64,000 nt of DNA from Caldilineaceae bacterium (GTDB lineage Bacteria; Chloroflexota; Anaerolineae; Caldilineales; Caldilineaceae), in contig JACKBA010000003.1 of assembly GCA_020634815.1 (NCBI GenBank), positions 186,001 through 250,000 of the forward strand, written 5' to 3'. The position numbers were made by a program, and so were the translations under genes. This document shows, piece by piece, positions 1 to 9,013 of the stretch; position 1 is the stretch's first letter; each line of letters starts with the position of its first letter. The notes beneath the pieces were generated by a model. The model saw only the letters and a program-made list of their open reading frames with translations, was not told the DNA's origin and did not search any database.

Positions 1-463
1 GGGTGGCAGCTTTAGCAGCGCGGTGCTGGCGCGGCTGCTGCGCGCGGCCGGCGACGACCTGGCCGGCTGGGTGACGCTGGGCGGGCTGGCCAACGCCTTC
101 ACCGGCGCGGCCGATTTCTATGCGGGCAAGCTCACGATTCCGCCCCCCTACGAACTGCTCGTGCCGGCGCTGGGGCCGCCCAACCTCTACCCGCTGGCCT
201 TTCTCGCCTACTCGCCGGTCTACTACGCCAGCGAACTGCCGCCGACCATGATCATCCACACCGCGGCCGACCGGATCCTGCCCATCGATCAGGCGTACGA
301 ACTGGCCGCGGCAGTGCAGGCAGCGGGCATCCCGCTGGAGACCTACTACTACGAAGATGTGAGCCACTATCTCGGCATCGGAGAGAACTTGACCGACGCG
401 GGTCGCGAAATGTTCTATAAGATCGTCGAGTTTGTGCAACGATACGGAGAAGATGAACCATGA
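1..463 (+). CDS. alpha/beta hydrolase, C-terminal part (cut by window edge)
   Basis: The frame is open from base 2, so the gene begins before the window and only about 153 residues are seen. The first visible residues, GGSFSS, look like the end of a nucleophile elbow (Gly-x-Ser-x-Gly type). Further on are an acid-loop Asp in HTAADRILP and a His in DVSHYL, the order expected of the Ser-Asp-His triad in S9-like/DLH-like hydrolases. Substrate is unknown. The TGA stop overlaps the next ATG (ATGA), so translation is probably coupled to the YgfZ-like gene. Family call is good; esterase versus peptidase cannot be decided. Confidence 0.75.
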   Translation, partial: GGSFSSAVLARLLRAAGDDLAGWVTLGGLANAFTGAADFYAGKLTIPPPYELLVPALGPPNLYPLAFLAYSPVYYASELPPTMIIHTAADRILPIDQAYELAAAVQAAGIPLETYYYEDVSHYLGIGENLTDAGREMFYKIVEFVQRYGEDEP

Positions 464-1416
464 ACCAATCGACGACCCATGACGCCGCCAGCACTGACGC
501 GCTGCGCACCGGGGCAGCCGTGCGCCTCGATCCATTGGCCGGCGTGCTGATTCTGCGCGACGCCGATCGCGTGGATTTCCTGCAACGCATGACGACCAAC
601 AACATCGCGGCCCTGCGTGACGGCCAATCCTGCGTCACCGTGCTCACCAGCCCGACGGCGAAGATCATCCACGTCTTCACCGTGCTGGCGCGGCCGGAGG
701 AGCTCTGGCTGCTGCCCGCGCCCGGTGAGACGGCCGCGCTCGAGCGCCACCTGAGCGGCCAGATCTTTTTCATGGACAAGGTGAAGGTGGCCAATGTCAG
801 CGGCGACTATGCCCGGCTGCGCGTGATCGGGCCGCAGGCGGCGGGCGCGCTGGCAGGGCTTGACCTCGCCGCGGCTGAGCTTGGCGACGGCGACGCGCGC
901 CAGGCCGGTGACCTTGTGGTCGTTGCCCAGCAGACGTACGACCTGCCCGGCTTCGAGTTGATCGTGCCGGCGCCGAGCGTCGACGATGTGGTGGCGCGGC
1001 TGGAACTGCCGGTGGCCGACGATGCCGCCTGCCTTGTCCGGCGCATCGAGTTGGGCCGCCCGGCGCCCGGCGCGGAGATCACCGGTGAGTACAGCCCGCT
1101 GGAGGCCGGCCTGGCCTGGGCGTGCGCCGAGAACAAGGGGTGTTACACCGGGCAGGAGATCATCGCGCGCCAGATCACCTACGACAAGGTGACGCGCCAG
1201 TTGGTCGGGCTGCGCAGCGACGCGCCGCTGAGCGCGGGCAGCACGGTACGCGACGGCGAGCGCGAGGTGGGGCAGGTGACCAGCAGCGCGTACAGCCCGG
1301 CTTTGCAGGCGCATATTGCGCTGGCCATTCTCAAGCGCACGCATAGCGAGCCGGGCACGGCGGTGCGCGCCGGCGACACGGATGCGACGGTGGCGGCATT
1401 ACCCTTTGACGCATGA
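460..1416 (+). CDS. ygfZ: YgfZ/GcvT-like folate-binding protein
   Basis: The protein has 318 residues and resembles the tetrahydrofolate-binding T-protein fold. The diagnostic YgfZ signature KGCYTGQE lies at residues 226-233; its Cys is the conserved residue needed in YgfZ/Iba57 proteins, which help maintain or repair certain Fe-S enzymes such as MiaB and radical-SAM proteins. The length matches the family (about 320-330). The start overlaps the upstream stop by 4 bp. A lipoyl-transfer gene follows directly. That pairing makes sense because lipoyl synthase is an Fe-S enzyme and the YgfZ fold is shared with the glycine-cleavage T protein. The link is inferred from proximity only. Confidence 0.88.
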   Translation: MNQSTTHDAASTDALRTGAAVRLDPLAGVLILRDADRVDFLQRMTTNNIAALRDGQSCVTVLTSPTAKIIHVFTVLARPEELWLLPAPGETAALERHLSGQIFFMDKVKVANVSGDYARLRVIGPQAAGALAGLDLAAAELGDGDARQAGDLVVVAQQTYDLPGFELIVPAPSVDDVVARLELPVADDAACLVRRIELGRPAPGAEITGEYSPLEAGLAWACAENKGCYTGQEIIARQITYDKVTRQLVGLRSDAPLSAGSTVRDGEREVGQVTSSAYSPALQAHIALAILKRTHSEPGTAVRAGDTDATVAALPFDA

Positions 1417-1441
1417 ACCAGACACAGAGACGAGCAGGCAG

Positions 1442-2326
1442 ATGAGCGACGGGCGAGCGAATGTCTTCGTCGACAGCGACGAACTGGAAACGATGGAACC
1501 GGCCACGTGGCGGCTGGTTGTCGAGACGATGCCGCGGTCGGGTGCGGCGAACATGGCCGTCGACCAGGCGATTGCCGAGGCGTGCGCGGCCGGCGACAGC
1601 CCGCCCACCGTGCGCTTCTATGCCTGGCGTCCGCCGGCGGTGAGCCTGGGGCGCCTCCAGCCCATCGCCGACATCGACGAGGCGGCCGTGCAGCGACTGG
1701 GCTACGAGATCGTGCGGCGGCCGACGGGCGGGCGCGCCATCCTGCACACCGACGAGTTCACCTACTCGGTGGCGGCCGCGGCGGACGACCCGCGCGTGCG
1801 CGGCGGCGTAATGGACGCTTACCTGCGCATCAGCAACGCGCTGCTGGCCGGGCTGCGCCGGCTGGGCGTCGCCGCAGACAAGGCGCCCGGCACGGTGCGC
1901 GTCGGCCCCGACGTTTCGGCCGTCTGCTTCGAGGTGCCCAGCGCCTACGAGATCACCGCCGGCACGCGCAAGCTCATGGGCAGTGCGCAGAGCCGGCGTG
2001 CCGGTTACGTGCTCCAGCATGGCAGCCTGCCGCTCGTGGGCGACATTACGCGGCTCATCGACGTGCTGGCGCTCGACGCCGAGACCGCTACCCGCCTGCG
2101 CGCCGAGCTGAGCGAGCGCGCCTGCACGCTGGCCCAGGCCCTCGCCGTGCCCGACGACAGCGAGCAGGTCGCGTTCGAGACGGTGGCGGCGGCGATGCAG
2201 GCCGGCTTTGGCGAGGCGCTGCGGCTGACGCTTGCGCCCGGCCCGCTGACGCCCGGCGAAGTGCGCCGCTCGGCGGAGCTGATCCGCACCCAATTTGGCA
2301 GCGATAGCTGGAATCGGCAGAAATGA
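1442..2326 (+). CDS. lipM: lipoate-protein ligase A family, probable octanoyltransferase LipM
   Basis: The protein has 294 residues, counting from the ATG at 1442; a longer reading back to 1316 would overlap ygfZ and has no family similarity. Family motifs are RRPTGG at 92-97, an HTDEFTYS strand and [13 protein letters not shown] with the conserved Lys at 177. Cys162 in [12 protein letters not shown] sits where LipM octanoyltransferases carry their acyl-thioester nucleophile, which LplA ligases lack. It would move octanoate from acyl carrier protein to lipoyl domains such as GcvH, with LipA then inserting sulfur. LipA and E2/GcvH genes are not in view. LplA function is the alternative. Confidence 0.82.
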   Translation: MSDGRANVFVDSDELETMEPATWRLVVETMPRSGAANMAVDQAIAEACAAGDSPPTVRFYAWRPPAVSLGRLQPIADIDEAAVQRLGYEIVRRPTGGRAILHTDEFTYSVAAAADDPRVRGGVMDAYLRISNALLAGLRRLGVAADKAPGTVRVGPDVSAVCFEVPSAYEITAGTRKLMGSAQSRRAGYVLQHGSLPLVGDITRLIDVLALDAETATRLRAELSERACTLAQALAVPDDSEQVAFETVAAAMQAGFGEALRLTLAPGPLTPGEVRRSAELIRTQFGSDSWNRQK

Positions 2327-2393
2327 CCCGATCGCCGGCAGCCCCGGGCGCAATTCATGCCGGCGATTCAGCAACCAGGCCCGGGTTCAAATC

Positions 2394-2681
2394 ATGGCAG
2401 TTGGATTGTTGACGCTCGAGTTGTACCTGCCCATGAACGACAGTCTCAAGGGCAAGCGAAGTATCTTGAAGCCGCTAATCGCACGCATCCGGCGCGATTA
2501 CAACGTCTCAGTGTGCGAGGCGGAGGCGCAGGACGTGCTGACGCGCGCCGTGCTCGAGGTTGCATGCGTGAGCACAAACGGCACGATGGCCCATCGCCAC
2601 CTGCAAGATGTCGCGCACCGTGTCGAGCAGTGGCACGGCGACGCGCAATTGATCGATTATTACATCGAGATGCTGGGTTGA
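2394..2681 (+). CDS. ylxP: DUF503 / YlxP-like protein
   Basis: This is a 95-residue protein starting at ATG 2394. The N-terminus [13 protein letters not shown] and the following [13 protein letters not shown] segment are the recognisable DUF503 signature. Family length is 90-100 residues, so it is complete. YlxP proteins are usually coded in the nusA-infB-rbfA-truB region and are thought to act in ribosome maturation; their biochemical role is not established. Here it is separated from that neighbourhood and ends 15 bp from the convergent lgt gene. Confidence 0.85.
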   Translation: MAVGLLTLELYLPMNDSLKGKRSILKPLIARIRRDYNVSVCEAEAQDVLTRAVLEVACVSTNGTMAHRHLQDVAHRVEQWHGDAQLIDYYIEMLG

Positions 2682-2696
2682 CGAAGTGCCAGGCGA

Positions 2697-3650
2697 TCAG
2701 GCGACTGGTTCGGGCGCCGGCGCTTCCGGCTCCGCCACCTTGCCCATCATGTAGGCCATGGACTGTTCCGGGTGCTCGCGCCAGTTCCAGCCCCAGTGGC
2801 GGACGATAAGGATCAGCGTTGCCACAGCGACGCTGCCGATTGCGATCCACTGGGCGGTGGCCAGGTTGCCCATGACCCAGGCGTCGGGGCGGAACATTTC
2901 GACCCAGAAGCGGCCGAGCGGGTAAGCGATGAAGTAGAGCCAGATGCCATCGCCCTTGCGGAAGCGATTACCGAAGCGTTTGAAGAGGATGGTGAGCAAC
3001 GCAAAGGCAGCCAGACTCCACAGCGCCTCATAGAAGAAGGTGGGATGGAAGCCATTGTTGGCATACCAGTCGAGCGACTCCTGGTTATAGGGCTGCAAGT
3101 TGCCCGTGCCGCATGGCTGGACGAGAACAGGCCGGTTGCTCGGATCCTGACAGGGATAGGCCGGGTTGATGTGGAAGGCCCACGCCACATCGGTGGCCGG
3201 GCCGTAGAGTTCCTGGTTGACCCAGTTGCCCAGGCGGCCAATGGCCTGCGCCAGCAGCACGTTGGGGGCGATGAAGTCGAGCCACATGAGAATGTCGAGC
3301 TTCTTGACCATGGCATAGATGACGATGGCCAGGATGCCGCCGACGAGACCGCCATAGATGCCCAGACCGCGGAAGCCGCCGCTCCAGAAATTGATGATCT
3401 CGATGGGATTCTGGACGTAGTAGGCAAAGCCGATGCCGTTGGCCGGCGTGCTGAAGACGTGATAAAGGCGCGCACCGATGATGCCGATTACCAGCGCCCA
3501 CGCCAGCATGTTCCAGATGTGGTCGGGGTTGTAGCCCGCCTTGGCGGCTGTGCGGCCGGCCAGCCATGCGGCGAGCACGGCACCGCCGACGATGAAGACG
3601 CCGTACCAGTGCAACGAGAATGGACCAAACTGGAAGATTACCGGATTCAT
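2697..3650 (-). CDS. lgt: prolipoprotein diacylglyceryl transferase
   Basis: Lgt moves a diacylglyceryl group from phosphatidylglycerol to the lipobox Cys of prelipoproteins in the cytoplasmic membrane, the first step of lipoprotein maturation. The 317-residue protein has the family's opening (MNPVIFQFGPFSLHWYG), the GARLYHV segment at 59-65, SGGFRGLGIYGG at 90-101 and the Lgt signature GRLGNWVNQE at 138-147. About seven membrane segments are visible. Residues near 160-200 form a Cys/Pro-rich insert that looks extracytoplasmic and makes the protein slightly longer than usual. Several predicted lipoproteins in the window (a NTF2-like protein, a sugar-binding protein, a CrtC-like protein) would be substrates. 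Confidence 0.95.
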   Translation of the reverse strand: MNPVIFQFGPFSLHWYGVFIVGGAVLAAWLAGRTAAKAGYNPDHIWNMLAWALVIGIIGARLYHVFSTPANGIGFAYYVQNPIEIINFWSGGFRGLGIYGGLVGGILAIVIYAMVKKLDILMWLDFIAPNVLLAQAIGRLGNWVNQELYGPATDVAWAFHINPAYPCQDPSNRPVLVQPCGTGNLQPYNQESLDWYANNGFHPTFFYEALWSLAAFALLTILFKRFGNRFRKGDGIWLYFIAYPLGRFWVEMFRPDAWVMGNLATAQWIAIGSVAVATLILIVRHWGWNWREHPEQSMAYMMGKVAEPEAPAPEPVA

Positions 3651-3726
3651 GCAGACACACTTTCTTTTTGCGAGTCGACGGCGACGGTTGGCTGTCGCGC
3701 GTCAGACAGGTGGCTCCCCATCCAAG

Positions 3727-4269
3727 TTGGGTAGTATAGTCCGCTTTAGGGGAATCGCCAAAGCGTCCGGCCCAATTCCCCGGCAATGGGCGCAACGCAG
3801 GCGGGTCGTCGGTCTTCTGCCGGCGCTTGTTGCAGCCGCGCTGTGGCTGGCTGCATGCACGCGTGCGCCGGCGCCTGCCCCCCTTGTCCCCACACCTTTT
3901 CCGCTCCCCGCGCCGGCCTTTGCTGCGCTGCCGGCGGCGGACGCCCTGCCTGCGCTGGTGCTGGCCGAGCGCGACGCCTCACGTCGCGGTGACCTGCCAC
4001 TGTTGGCCACGCTCTGGGCCGCCGACGCGCGCATCGTCGACAGCCGGGGCACCGCCGAGCCTAGTGACGACTACGTGTGGCAGGGGCGCAACGCACTGCT
4101 CGACCGCTACGCCATCGCCGTTTTTCCCGCCCCGCCACCGCCGCTGGAGGAGCCGCTGGCGCTCGACATCACAGCCAGCGGCGACACGGCCACTGCCACG
4201 CTCGGCGTCGATCGCTGGCGCTTCGTGCAGCGCGATGGCCGCTGGTGGCTGCTCGAGCTGGCGTACTGA
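3727..4269 (+). CDS. putative lipoprotein with NTF2/SnoaL-like domain
   Basis: Basic residues, a hydrophobic stretch and the lipobox LAAC give a type II signal peptide. A Pro/Ala-rich linker follows. The rest (about 115 residues) has the alpha-helix then beta-sheet pattern of NTF2/SnoaL domains: ALVLAERDASRRGD, then DGRWWLLELAY at the C-terminus. Such domains bind small ligands or act as scaffolds, and no catalytic set is evident. The start is uncertain: TTG 3727 gives a normal leader, while ATG 3649 would overlap the lgt start codon and lengthen the N-region oddly. It converges with the M28-like gene. Confidence 0.55.
   Translation: MGSIVRFRGIAKASGPIPRQWAQRRRVVGLLPALVAAALWLAACTRAPAPAPLVPTPFPLPAPAFAALPAADALPALVLAERDASRRGDLPLLATLWAADARIVDSRGTAEPSDDYVWQGRNALLDRYAIAVFPAPPPPLEEPLALDITASGDTATATLGVDRWRFVQRDGRWWLLELAY
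3733..3761 (-). promoter_or_regulatory. sigma70-type promoter for lgt
   Basis: On the minus strand, TTGGCG (3756-3761) and TATACT (3733-3738) are separated by 17 bp. They lie 83-111 bp upstream of the lgt ATG, on the correct strand. The call rests on match to consensus only. Confidence 0.5.
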
Positions 4270-4284
4270 CCTGCAACGTGCCGG

Positions 4285-5226
4285 CTATGGCCCGCTCTCC
4301 AGCCACGTCTCCAGGACGAGGCCGACATCGCCCAGCGTCTCGGCGCTGAGCTTGTCGGCGGTGTCCGCCAGCGTGGCGCGGTAGGGATAGTCGGTGCTGA
4401 CGATGTCGGCCGTGGGGATGCCGGCGGCGCGAAAGGCGGCGGAAGTCGTCGGCGCCATGGGGCGTGTCTGCGCGGGAAAGCGGCTGCCCAGTTCCAGATT
4501 AGCCGCCGTCTGCCAGATCGCGCCATTGAGCGGCGCGTCGCCCACTTCGTTCTGGAAGAAACGCTGATCGATCGCTCCGGCCAGATCGACATTGACCAGC
4601 ACCTGCGGCGACGCGCAGCGCGGCACGCTGGACGGCTGGCTGTCGACGAAGACCTGGCTGCCAATGTTTGTGTCCCAACCCGGCACGCCGCCATTGGCTT
4701 CGGCGTCAAAAAAGGCCAGGCAGATCGTGTGCTGCGTTGCGTCGACATCCAGCGTGCGCGCCAGTTCCAGCAGGATCGCCGGTCCCGATGCGCCGTCGTT
4801 GGCACCCGGCACAGGCTCCTGGCGGCGCGTCTCGTCCGGATCGAGATCGGCAGCCAGCCGTGTGTCGTAGTGCGTGGTCAGCATGGCAACCGGCGCGCCG
4901 GCGCGGTCCGGGCTGCGCACGGCCACGATATTGCGCCCCTGCACCTGCTCGTTGATCGTAAAGGGCTGGATCACCACATCCCAGCCCAGCAATCGCAACT
5001 GCTCGATGAGCCAGTCGCCCGTTTGCAGGCTGGCATCGGTGCCAGTGATGCGCGGGCCAAACGCCAGTTGCCGGTTGACGCTGGCCAATGCCTTCTCGCC
5101 CGAGAACGGCTCGTTGACCACGTCGGGACGCAGCAGCCCGTACCCCAGGTAGCCAAAGAAAGCGACCGAGGCAAGCAGCGTCCCGATGAGGAGCAGTTCG
5201 ATAATGTACGAGCGAAATCGTTGCAT
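4285..5226 (-). CDS. M28-family metallopeptidase-like membrane protein, likely inactive
   Basis: The 313-residue protein has one N-terminal membrane anchor (residues 8-32) followed by an M28/glutaminyl-cyclase-like domain. THYDTR (His119, Asp121) and GANDGASG (Asp144) keep two metal-binding motifs. The third, FFDAEANGG, has Ala177 where families carry Asp/Glu. The last, YPYRATLADT, has Arg-Ala where YPxWHT normally supplies the Zn-binding His. Two of the expected metal ligands are thus missing, while fold-defining residues remain. It may be a non-catalytic homologue that binds peptides, or a gene in decay. It lies 18 bp downstream of der on the same strand. Confidence 0.75.
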   Translation of the reverse strand: MQRFRSYIIELLLIGTLLASVAFFGYLGYGLLRPDVVNEPFSGEKALASVNRQLAFGPRITGTDASLQTGDWLIEQLRLLGWDVVIQPFTINEQVQGRNIVAVRSPDRAGAPVAMLTTHYDTRLAADLDPDETRRQEPVPGANDGASGPAILLELARTLDVDATQHTICLAFFDAEANGGVPGWDTNIGSQVFVDSQPSSVPRCASPQVLVNVDLAGAIDQRFFQNEVGDAPLNGAIWQTAANLELGSRFPAQTRPMAPTTSAAFRAAGIPTADIVSTDYPYRATLADTADKLSAETLGDVGLVLETWLESGP

Positions 5227-5244
5227 GACCGGCTGTCTGCTGAA

Positions 5245-6627
5245 CTAGCCTTCGTTGCGGCTGCGCGAACGAAATGCCAGCTTGATGGGTGTTCCCTCGA
5301 AGGGGAAATAGGCGCGAATCTGGTTCTCCAGGTAGCGGGCATAGGAGAAGTGCACCAGTTCCTCATTGTTGACGAAGATGACAAAGGTTGGCGGGTCGTT
5401 GCCGACCTGCGTGCCGTAGTAGATGCGCAGCGGGCGCCCCTGGCGCGTCGGCACCTGGATCGCATTGTACGCGTCCTGAAGCACCTGGTTGACCTCGCCG
5501 GTCGACAAGCGATGACGGCGCGACGCGACAACCTCCAGCGCCGTGGGCAACACCTTGGGAACGCGCTGGCGTGTCTTGGCGCTGATGAAGAGCACCGGCA
5601 CGTAATCGAGGAAATCGAGTTGCTCGCGCACGGTGCGGGCATACTCGTTCATCGTGTTGCTGTCCTTCTCGACTGCATCCCACTTGTTGATGAGCACGAC
5701 GACGCTTTTGTTGCGCTCCAACACGTAGCCCGCCACGTGCATGTCCTGCGCGGTGACGCCCTCCTCAGCGTCGATGAGCAGCAGGGCCACGTCGGCGCGA
5801 TCGATGGCGCGCATGCTCCGCAGCACGCTGTACTGCTCGATGCCCTGCTCCACGCGGCCGCGGCGCCGGATGCCAGCGGTGTCGATGAGCGTGATGCGCT
5901 GGCCGTCATAGGTCAACTGCATGTCGATGGGGTCGCGCGTCGTGCCCGGCACATTGCTCACGATGGAGCGCTCCTGGCCGACCAGCGCGTTGAGCAGGCT
6001 GCTCTTACCCACGTTGGGCCGTCCCACGATGGCGATGCCGATAGTCTGCTCTTCCTCTTCGTCGATAGGATAGGGCGGCAGCACTTTGACCAGCTCGTCG
6101 AGCATGTCGGCCACGCCATCGCCGTGATAGGCGCTGATGGCATAGGGTTCGCCCAGGCCCAGGTTCCAGAACTCGACGGCATCCTGCTTCACGCGCTCGT
6201 TCTCGGCCTTGTTGACGGCGACGAAGACCGGCTTATCGCTGAGCCGCAGCACCTCGGCCACCTCTTCGTCGGCAGCCGTCAGCCCAGTGCGACCGTCGAC
6301 GACCAGCACGACAGCGTCGGCCTCGTCGATGGCAAGCTGCGCCTGGTTCTGGATCGAGCCGATGAAGCGGCCCGAGTCGGAGCCCGGCGCATCGGTGGGC
6401 ACGCGCCGCCGGTCGTCGGCCATGCTTTCGGGCGATTCCAGGCCGCCCGTATCGATCACCAGGAAGCCGACGCCGTTCCAGTCGCTGTCGCCGTAGATAC
6501 GGTCGCGCGTGGTGCCGGGGATATCCTCGACGATGGCGGTCGGCCGCCCGATCAGGCGGTTGAAGAGTGTAGACTTACCGACATTGGGGCGACCCACCAG
6601 GGCAACCACCGGTTTGCGTGCGTGCAT
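5245..6627 (-). CDS. der: ribosome-associated GTPase Der (EngA)
   Basis: Der has two tandem GTPase domains and a C-terminal KH-like domain and acts in 50S subunit assembly. In this 460-residue protein the first G domain has GRPNVGKST (12-20), DTGGLE and NKAE; the second has GRPNVGKSS, DTAGIRRRG and NKWD. The C-terminal stretch (about 350-460), with IYYGTQVGNDPPTFVIFVNN, is the KH-like domain. An acidic DEEEEQ linker joins the G domains. There is an insertion (about residues 65-85, PESMADDRRRVPTDAPGSDS) in the switch region of domain 1, which lengthens the protein relative to the usual 435-440 residues. Confidence 0.96.
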   Translation of the reverse strand: MHARKPVVALVGRPNVGKSTLFNRLIGRPTAIVEDIPGTTRDRIYGDSDWNGVGFLVIDTGGLESPESMADDRRRVPTDAPGSDSGRFIGSIQNQAQLAIDEADAVVLVVDGRTGLTAADEEVAEVLRLSDKPVFVAVNKAENERVKQDAVEFWNLGLGEPYAISAYHGDGVADMLDELVKVLPPYPIDEEEEQTIGIAIVGRPNVGKSSLLNALVGQERSIVSNVPGTTRDPIDMQLTYDGQRITLIDTAGIRRRGRVEQGIEQYSVLRSMRAIDRADVALLLIDAEEGVTAQDMHVAGYVLERNKSVVVLINKWDAVEKDSNTMNEYARTVREQLDFLDYVPVLFISAKTRQRVPKVLPTALEVVASRRHRLSTGEVNQVLQDAYNAIQVPTRQGRPLRIYYGTQVGNDPPTFVIFVNNEELVHFSYARYLENQIRAYFPFEGTPIKLAFRSRSRNEG

Positions 6628-6737
6628 CGATCACCTCGATCGTGAACGGCTCGTGACGCCGGGCAGCGGCAGCGCAGGGAAATCCCGCAACACCTGCCAC
6701 TGCGCCGGCGACGGCCGCATGAATAACAACTTGTGCC

Positions 6738-8201
6738 CTATGGCCGCGGCGTCGCAGTAGGCGTCGGTGAGGGCGTCAATGACGCCACGACAGTCGGCGG
6801 AATCGTCTCGCCGGCTCCGACAGCCGAGCCCGTGGCCGTGATCGTCGACGTACCCGTCAGCACCGAAGTAACCGTCGCCTTGACGTCGGGCAGCATCGGC
6901 AAGCTGCCGTTGGCCTCGGGGTCCTGCGTCTTGATGACGACCTCCACGGTCTCGGGGATGACGCCTTCGATGCGGATGCCCTCTGGGTAGAGGGGCGTCG
7001 GTTCCACGGAGTGCGTGCCCTGCACCAGCCCGGTCAGATCGAGAATGGTAAAGACGTCGTCCTCGTTGAGCGACTCCAGCAGCGGCATAGGTCCGCTCAG
7101 GATCACGTCGACCTCGGCCAGCGCGGTGTCGGCGCTCAGCCCGGCGCCGAGCCCGCGCACGATGAGCGGTTCGGAGACGGTGATGCCGCCCTCGATGGGC
7201 GAGACGCCGGCCGTCGCCATGACGAAATCCATATCCGCCGTGACCCCTTGCGGCAGCAACAGCGCCACGCGCTTGCGCACGTCGGCGGTGGCGTCGCTCA
7301 GGTCGAGCGGCTCGGTCTCGATGTAGCCGGGCACCTGGCTCAACGCATCCGGATCGCCCTGGAGGACCACGGTCGACGGCTCGGAGCGGACGGCGCTCAG
7401 GCGGTAACCGTCGGCCGGCGGGCCCGAGAGCTTGACGCGCACGGCCACTTCCTTGCGCCCCGGCCACTGCTCCACCGGCACGACAACCTGCACGCGGCCG
7501 GGCGGCGCCACGGTCACACCATCGATGGGCCGGTTCTGCCCGTCGACCGCCACCAGCGTCTGCGTGCGCTCGACCTGGCTCTTGGCGCTGCGCAGGAAAA
7601 TCTCGGCGCGCGCCTTGGTGACCTGTTGCACCTGCGATTCCGGCCCGCTCACGGTGACGGTGACCGGCGTAATGATCGGCGCCTGCCAGTCGTAGCCATA
7701 GGCCGTGCCATCCATGATCTCGACCTGCACAGGCACTTCCTTTTCCACCAGCCGGTCGAGAATCACCGTCAACTCGGGCCGCTGCACGGTGAGGACGGAA
7801 ACCTGCGGGTCGCGGCGCGTCACCCTGACAGCCACGTCATGTTCGCCCGGACCCATCCCGGTCAGATCGAGCACGGCGCGAAAGTCGTCGCTCTTCATGG
7901 ATTCCCACGACGTGCGCGGCGCACGCAGTTCCAGCGTCACGCTCTCCTTGCTGAGGTCCTGGACCGGTTGCAAGCCTTCGCCCAGCCCCACGATGGTCAC
8001 CGGGATGGCTTCGGTGAACTGCTCCTTGATCAGCGGGTTCTCCTGGTTAACGGCGATGAGCCAGATGACCAACGCCAGCACCAGCGACAGCAGCAACGTC
8101 CCAAGATCGCTCAGGTTCATCTGGACGGTGGGCCGGCTGCGCGCAATGGGCGCCGGCGAAACTTCACTCTCAGGCTGCAGATCGACGCTTTCCATGGACA
8201 T
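6738..8201 (-). CDS. ybbR: YbbR-domain membrane protein, CdaA regulator-like
   Basis: The 487-residue protein (start MSMESV) has one membrane segment at residues 33-51, then a long extracytoplasmic part built of repeated YbbR-like beta domains (recurring VPVQVEIM, VTVTVSGPESQV, VAVRVKLSG patterns). It ends in a Pro/Thr-rich tail. YbbR proteins (CdaR in Firmicutes) bind and modulate the diadenylate cyclase CdaA. The start codon overlaps the cdaA stop by one base (TGATG), so the two are almost certainly co-translated. The usual third partner glmM is absent and der follows. Confidence 0.88.
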   Translation of the reverse strand: MSMESVDLQPESEVSPAPIARSRPTVQMNLSDLGTLLLSLVLALVIWLIAVNQENPLIKEQFTEAIPVTIVGLGEGLQPVQDLSKESVTLELRAPRTSWESMKSDDFRAVLDLTGMGPGEHDVAVRVTRRDPQVSVLTVQRPELTVILDRLVEKEVPVQVEIMDGTAYGYDWQAPIITPVTVTVSGPESQVQQVTKARAEIFLRSAKSQVERTQTLVAVDGQNRPIDGVTVAPPGRVQVVVPVEQWPGRKEVAVRVKLSGPPADGYRLSAVRSEPSTVVLQGDPDALSQVPGYIETEPLDLSDATADVRKRVALLLPQGVTADMDFVMATAGVSPIEGGITVSEPLIVRGLGAGLSADTALAEVDVILSGPMPLLESLNEDDVFTILDLTGLVQGTHSVEPTPLYPEGIRIEGVIPETVEVVIKTQDPEANGSLPMLPDVKATVTSVLTGTSTITATGSAVGAGETIPPTVVASLTPSPTPTATPRP

Positions 8202-8974
8202 CACGTGTTCGAATAATAGTCGCTCAATACCGAGCGTAGCCGGTTGCTGTCGATGCGCACGATGCGACCGTTGCGTGCCACCGAGATGCGCCCCGTCTCC
8301 TCGGAGACGACGATGACCAGCGCGTCCGACTGCTCCGTCACGCCGATGGCGGCGCGGTGGCGCGTGCCCATCTGGCTGTCGGAGAGCTCGCGGTCGGTCA
8401 GCGGCAGCACGCACGAGGCGGCGTAGACGCGGTTGTTGCGCACGATGACCGCGCCGTCGTGCAACGCTGTGTTCGGGTAGAAGATCGTCGCCAGCAGTTC
8501 CGACGAGAGTTCGCCGTTGATCAGGATGCCGTTGTCGACAATCTCCGCCAGCCCGGTGACGCCCTCGAAGACGAGCAAGGCGCCATACTTGCGCTGCGCC
8601 AGCCAGTCGACCCCTTTGACGATCTCGGCAATCAGCGTCTGCGTCTGGCTGGTATCGCCGCGCCGGGTCAGCAGCGGCGCCGAGCGGCCGACGCGTTCCA
8701 GCGCCCGGCGCAACTCCGGCTGAAAGATGACCGGGATGGCGACCAGCACCATGGGCGTCGCCGTGCGCATGAGCCAGTTGAAGGCCGGCAGGTCGATGGT
8801 CTGGCCGAGAATGGCGAAGATCAGCACCACCACCAGCACGCCACGAACAAGTTGCACGGCGCGCGTCCCGCGGAAGAGGCGAAAGAGCGCGTAGAAGACC
8901 AACGTCACCAGCACGACGTCGAGCAGGCTTTGCCAGGTATAGAGCCGGCTGAGTGAGGCGAATACGTCAGTCAT
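8201..8974 (-). CDS. cdaA: diadenylate cyclase CdaA (c-di-AMP synthase)
   Basis: The 257-residue protein has three N-terminal membrane segments (about 15-33, 38-58, 68-85) and a DAC domain. The catalytic motifs are present: LHDGAVIV with DGA at 173-175 and GTRHRAAIG with RHR at 205-207. It condenses two ATP to cyclic di-AMP, a messenger that controls K+ and osmolyte transport. The downstream overlapping ybbR encodes its membrane partner. No c-di-AMP phosphodiesterase is in the window; the HD protein at 10948-11700 lacks the DHH-DHHA1 or 7TM-HD architecture. Confidence 0.95.
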   Translation of the reverse strand: MTDVFASLSRLYTWQSLLDVVLVTLVFYALFRLFRGTRAVQLVRGVLVVVLIFAILGQTIDLPAFNWLMRTATPMVLVAIPVIFQPELRRALERVGRSAPLLTRRGDTSQTQTLIAEIVKGVDWLAQRKYGALLVFEGVTGLAEIVDNGILINGELSSELLATIFYPNTALHDGAVIVRNNRVYAASCVLPLTDRELSDSQMGTRHRAAIGVTEQSDALVIVVSEETGRISVARNGRIVRIDSNRLRSVLSDYYSNT

Positions 8975-9013
8975 ACACAGAGATGCAGCAGGGCCGTTGG
9001 GCCGGAAAGCCGG

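Noticed and set aside
1316..1441. Extended start for the LipM-like gene inside ygfZ
   Set aside because: The extra residues are out of the family pattern and overlap ygfZ by 100 bp; ATG 1442 gives a normal length.
4729..6645. Long open frame antisense to der (about 638 codons)
   Set aside because: High-GC antisense shadow: der has full GTPase motifs, and the antisense frame has no family similarity and no ribosome site.
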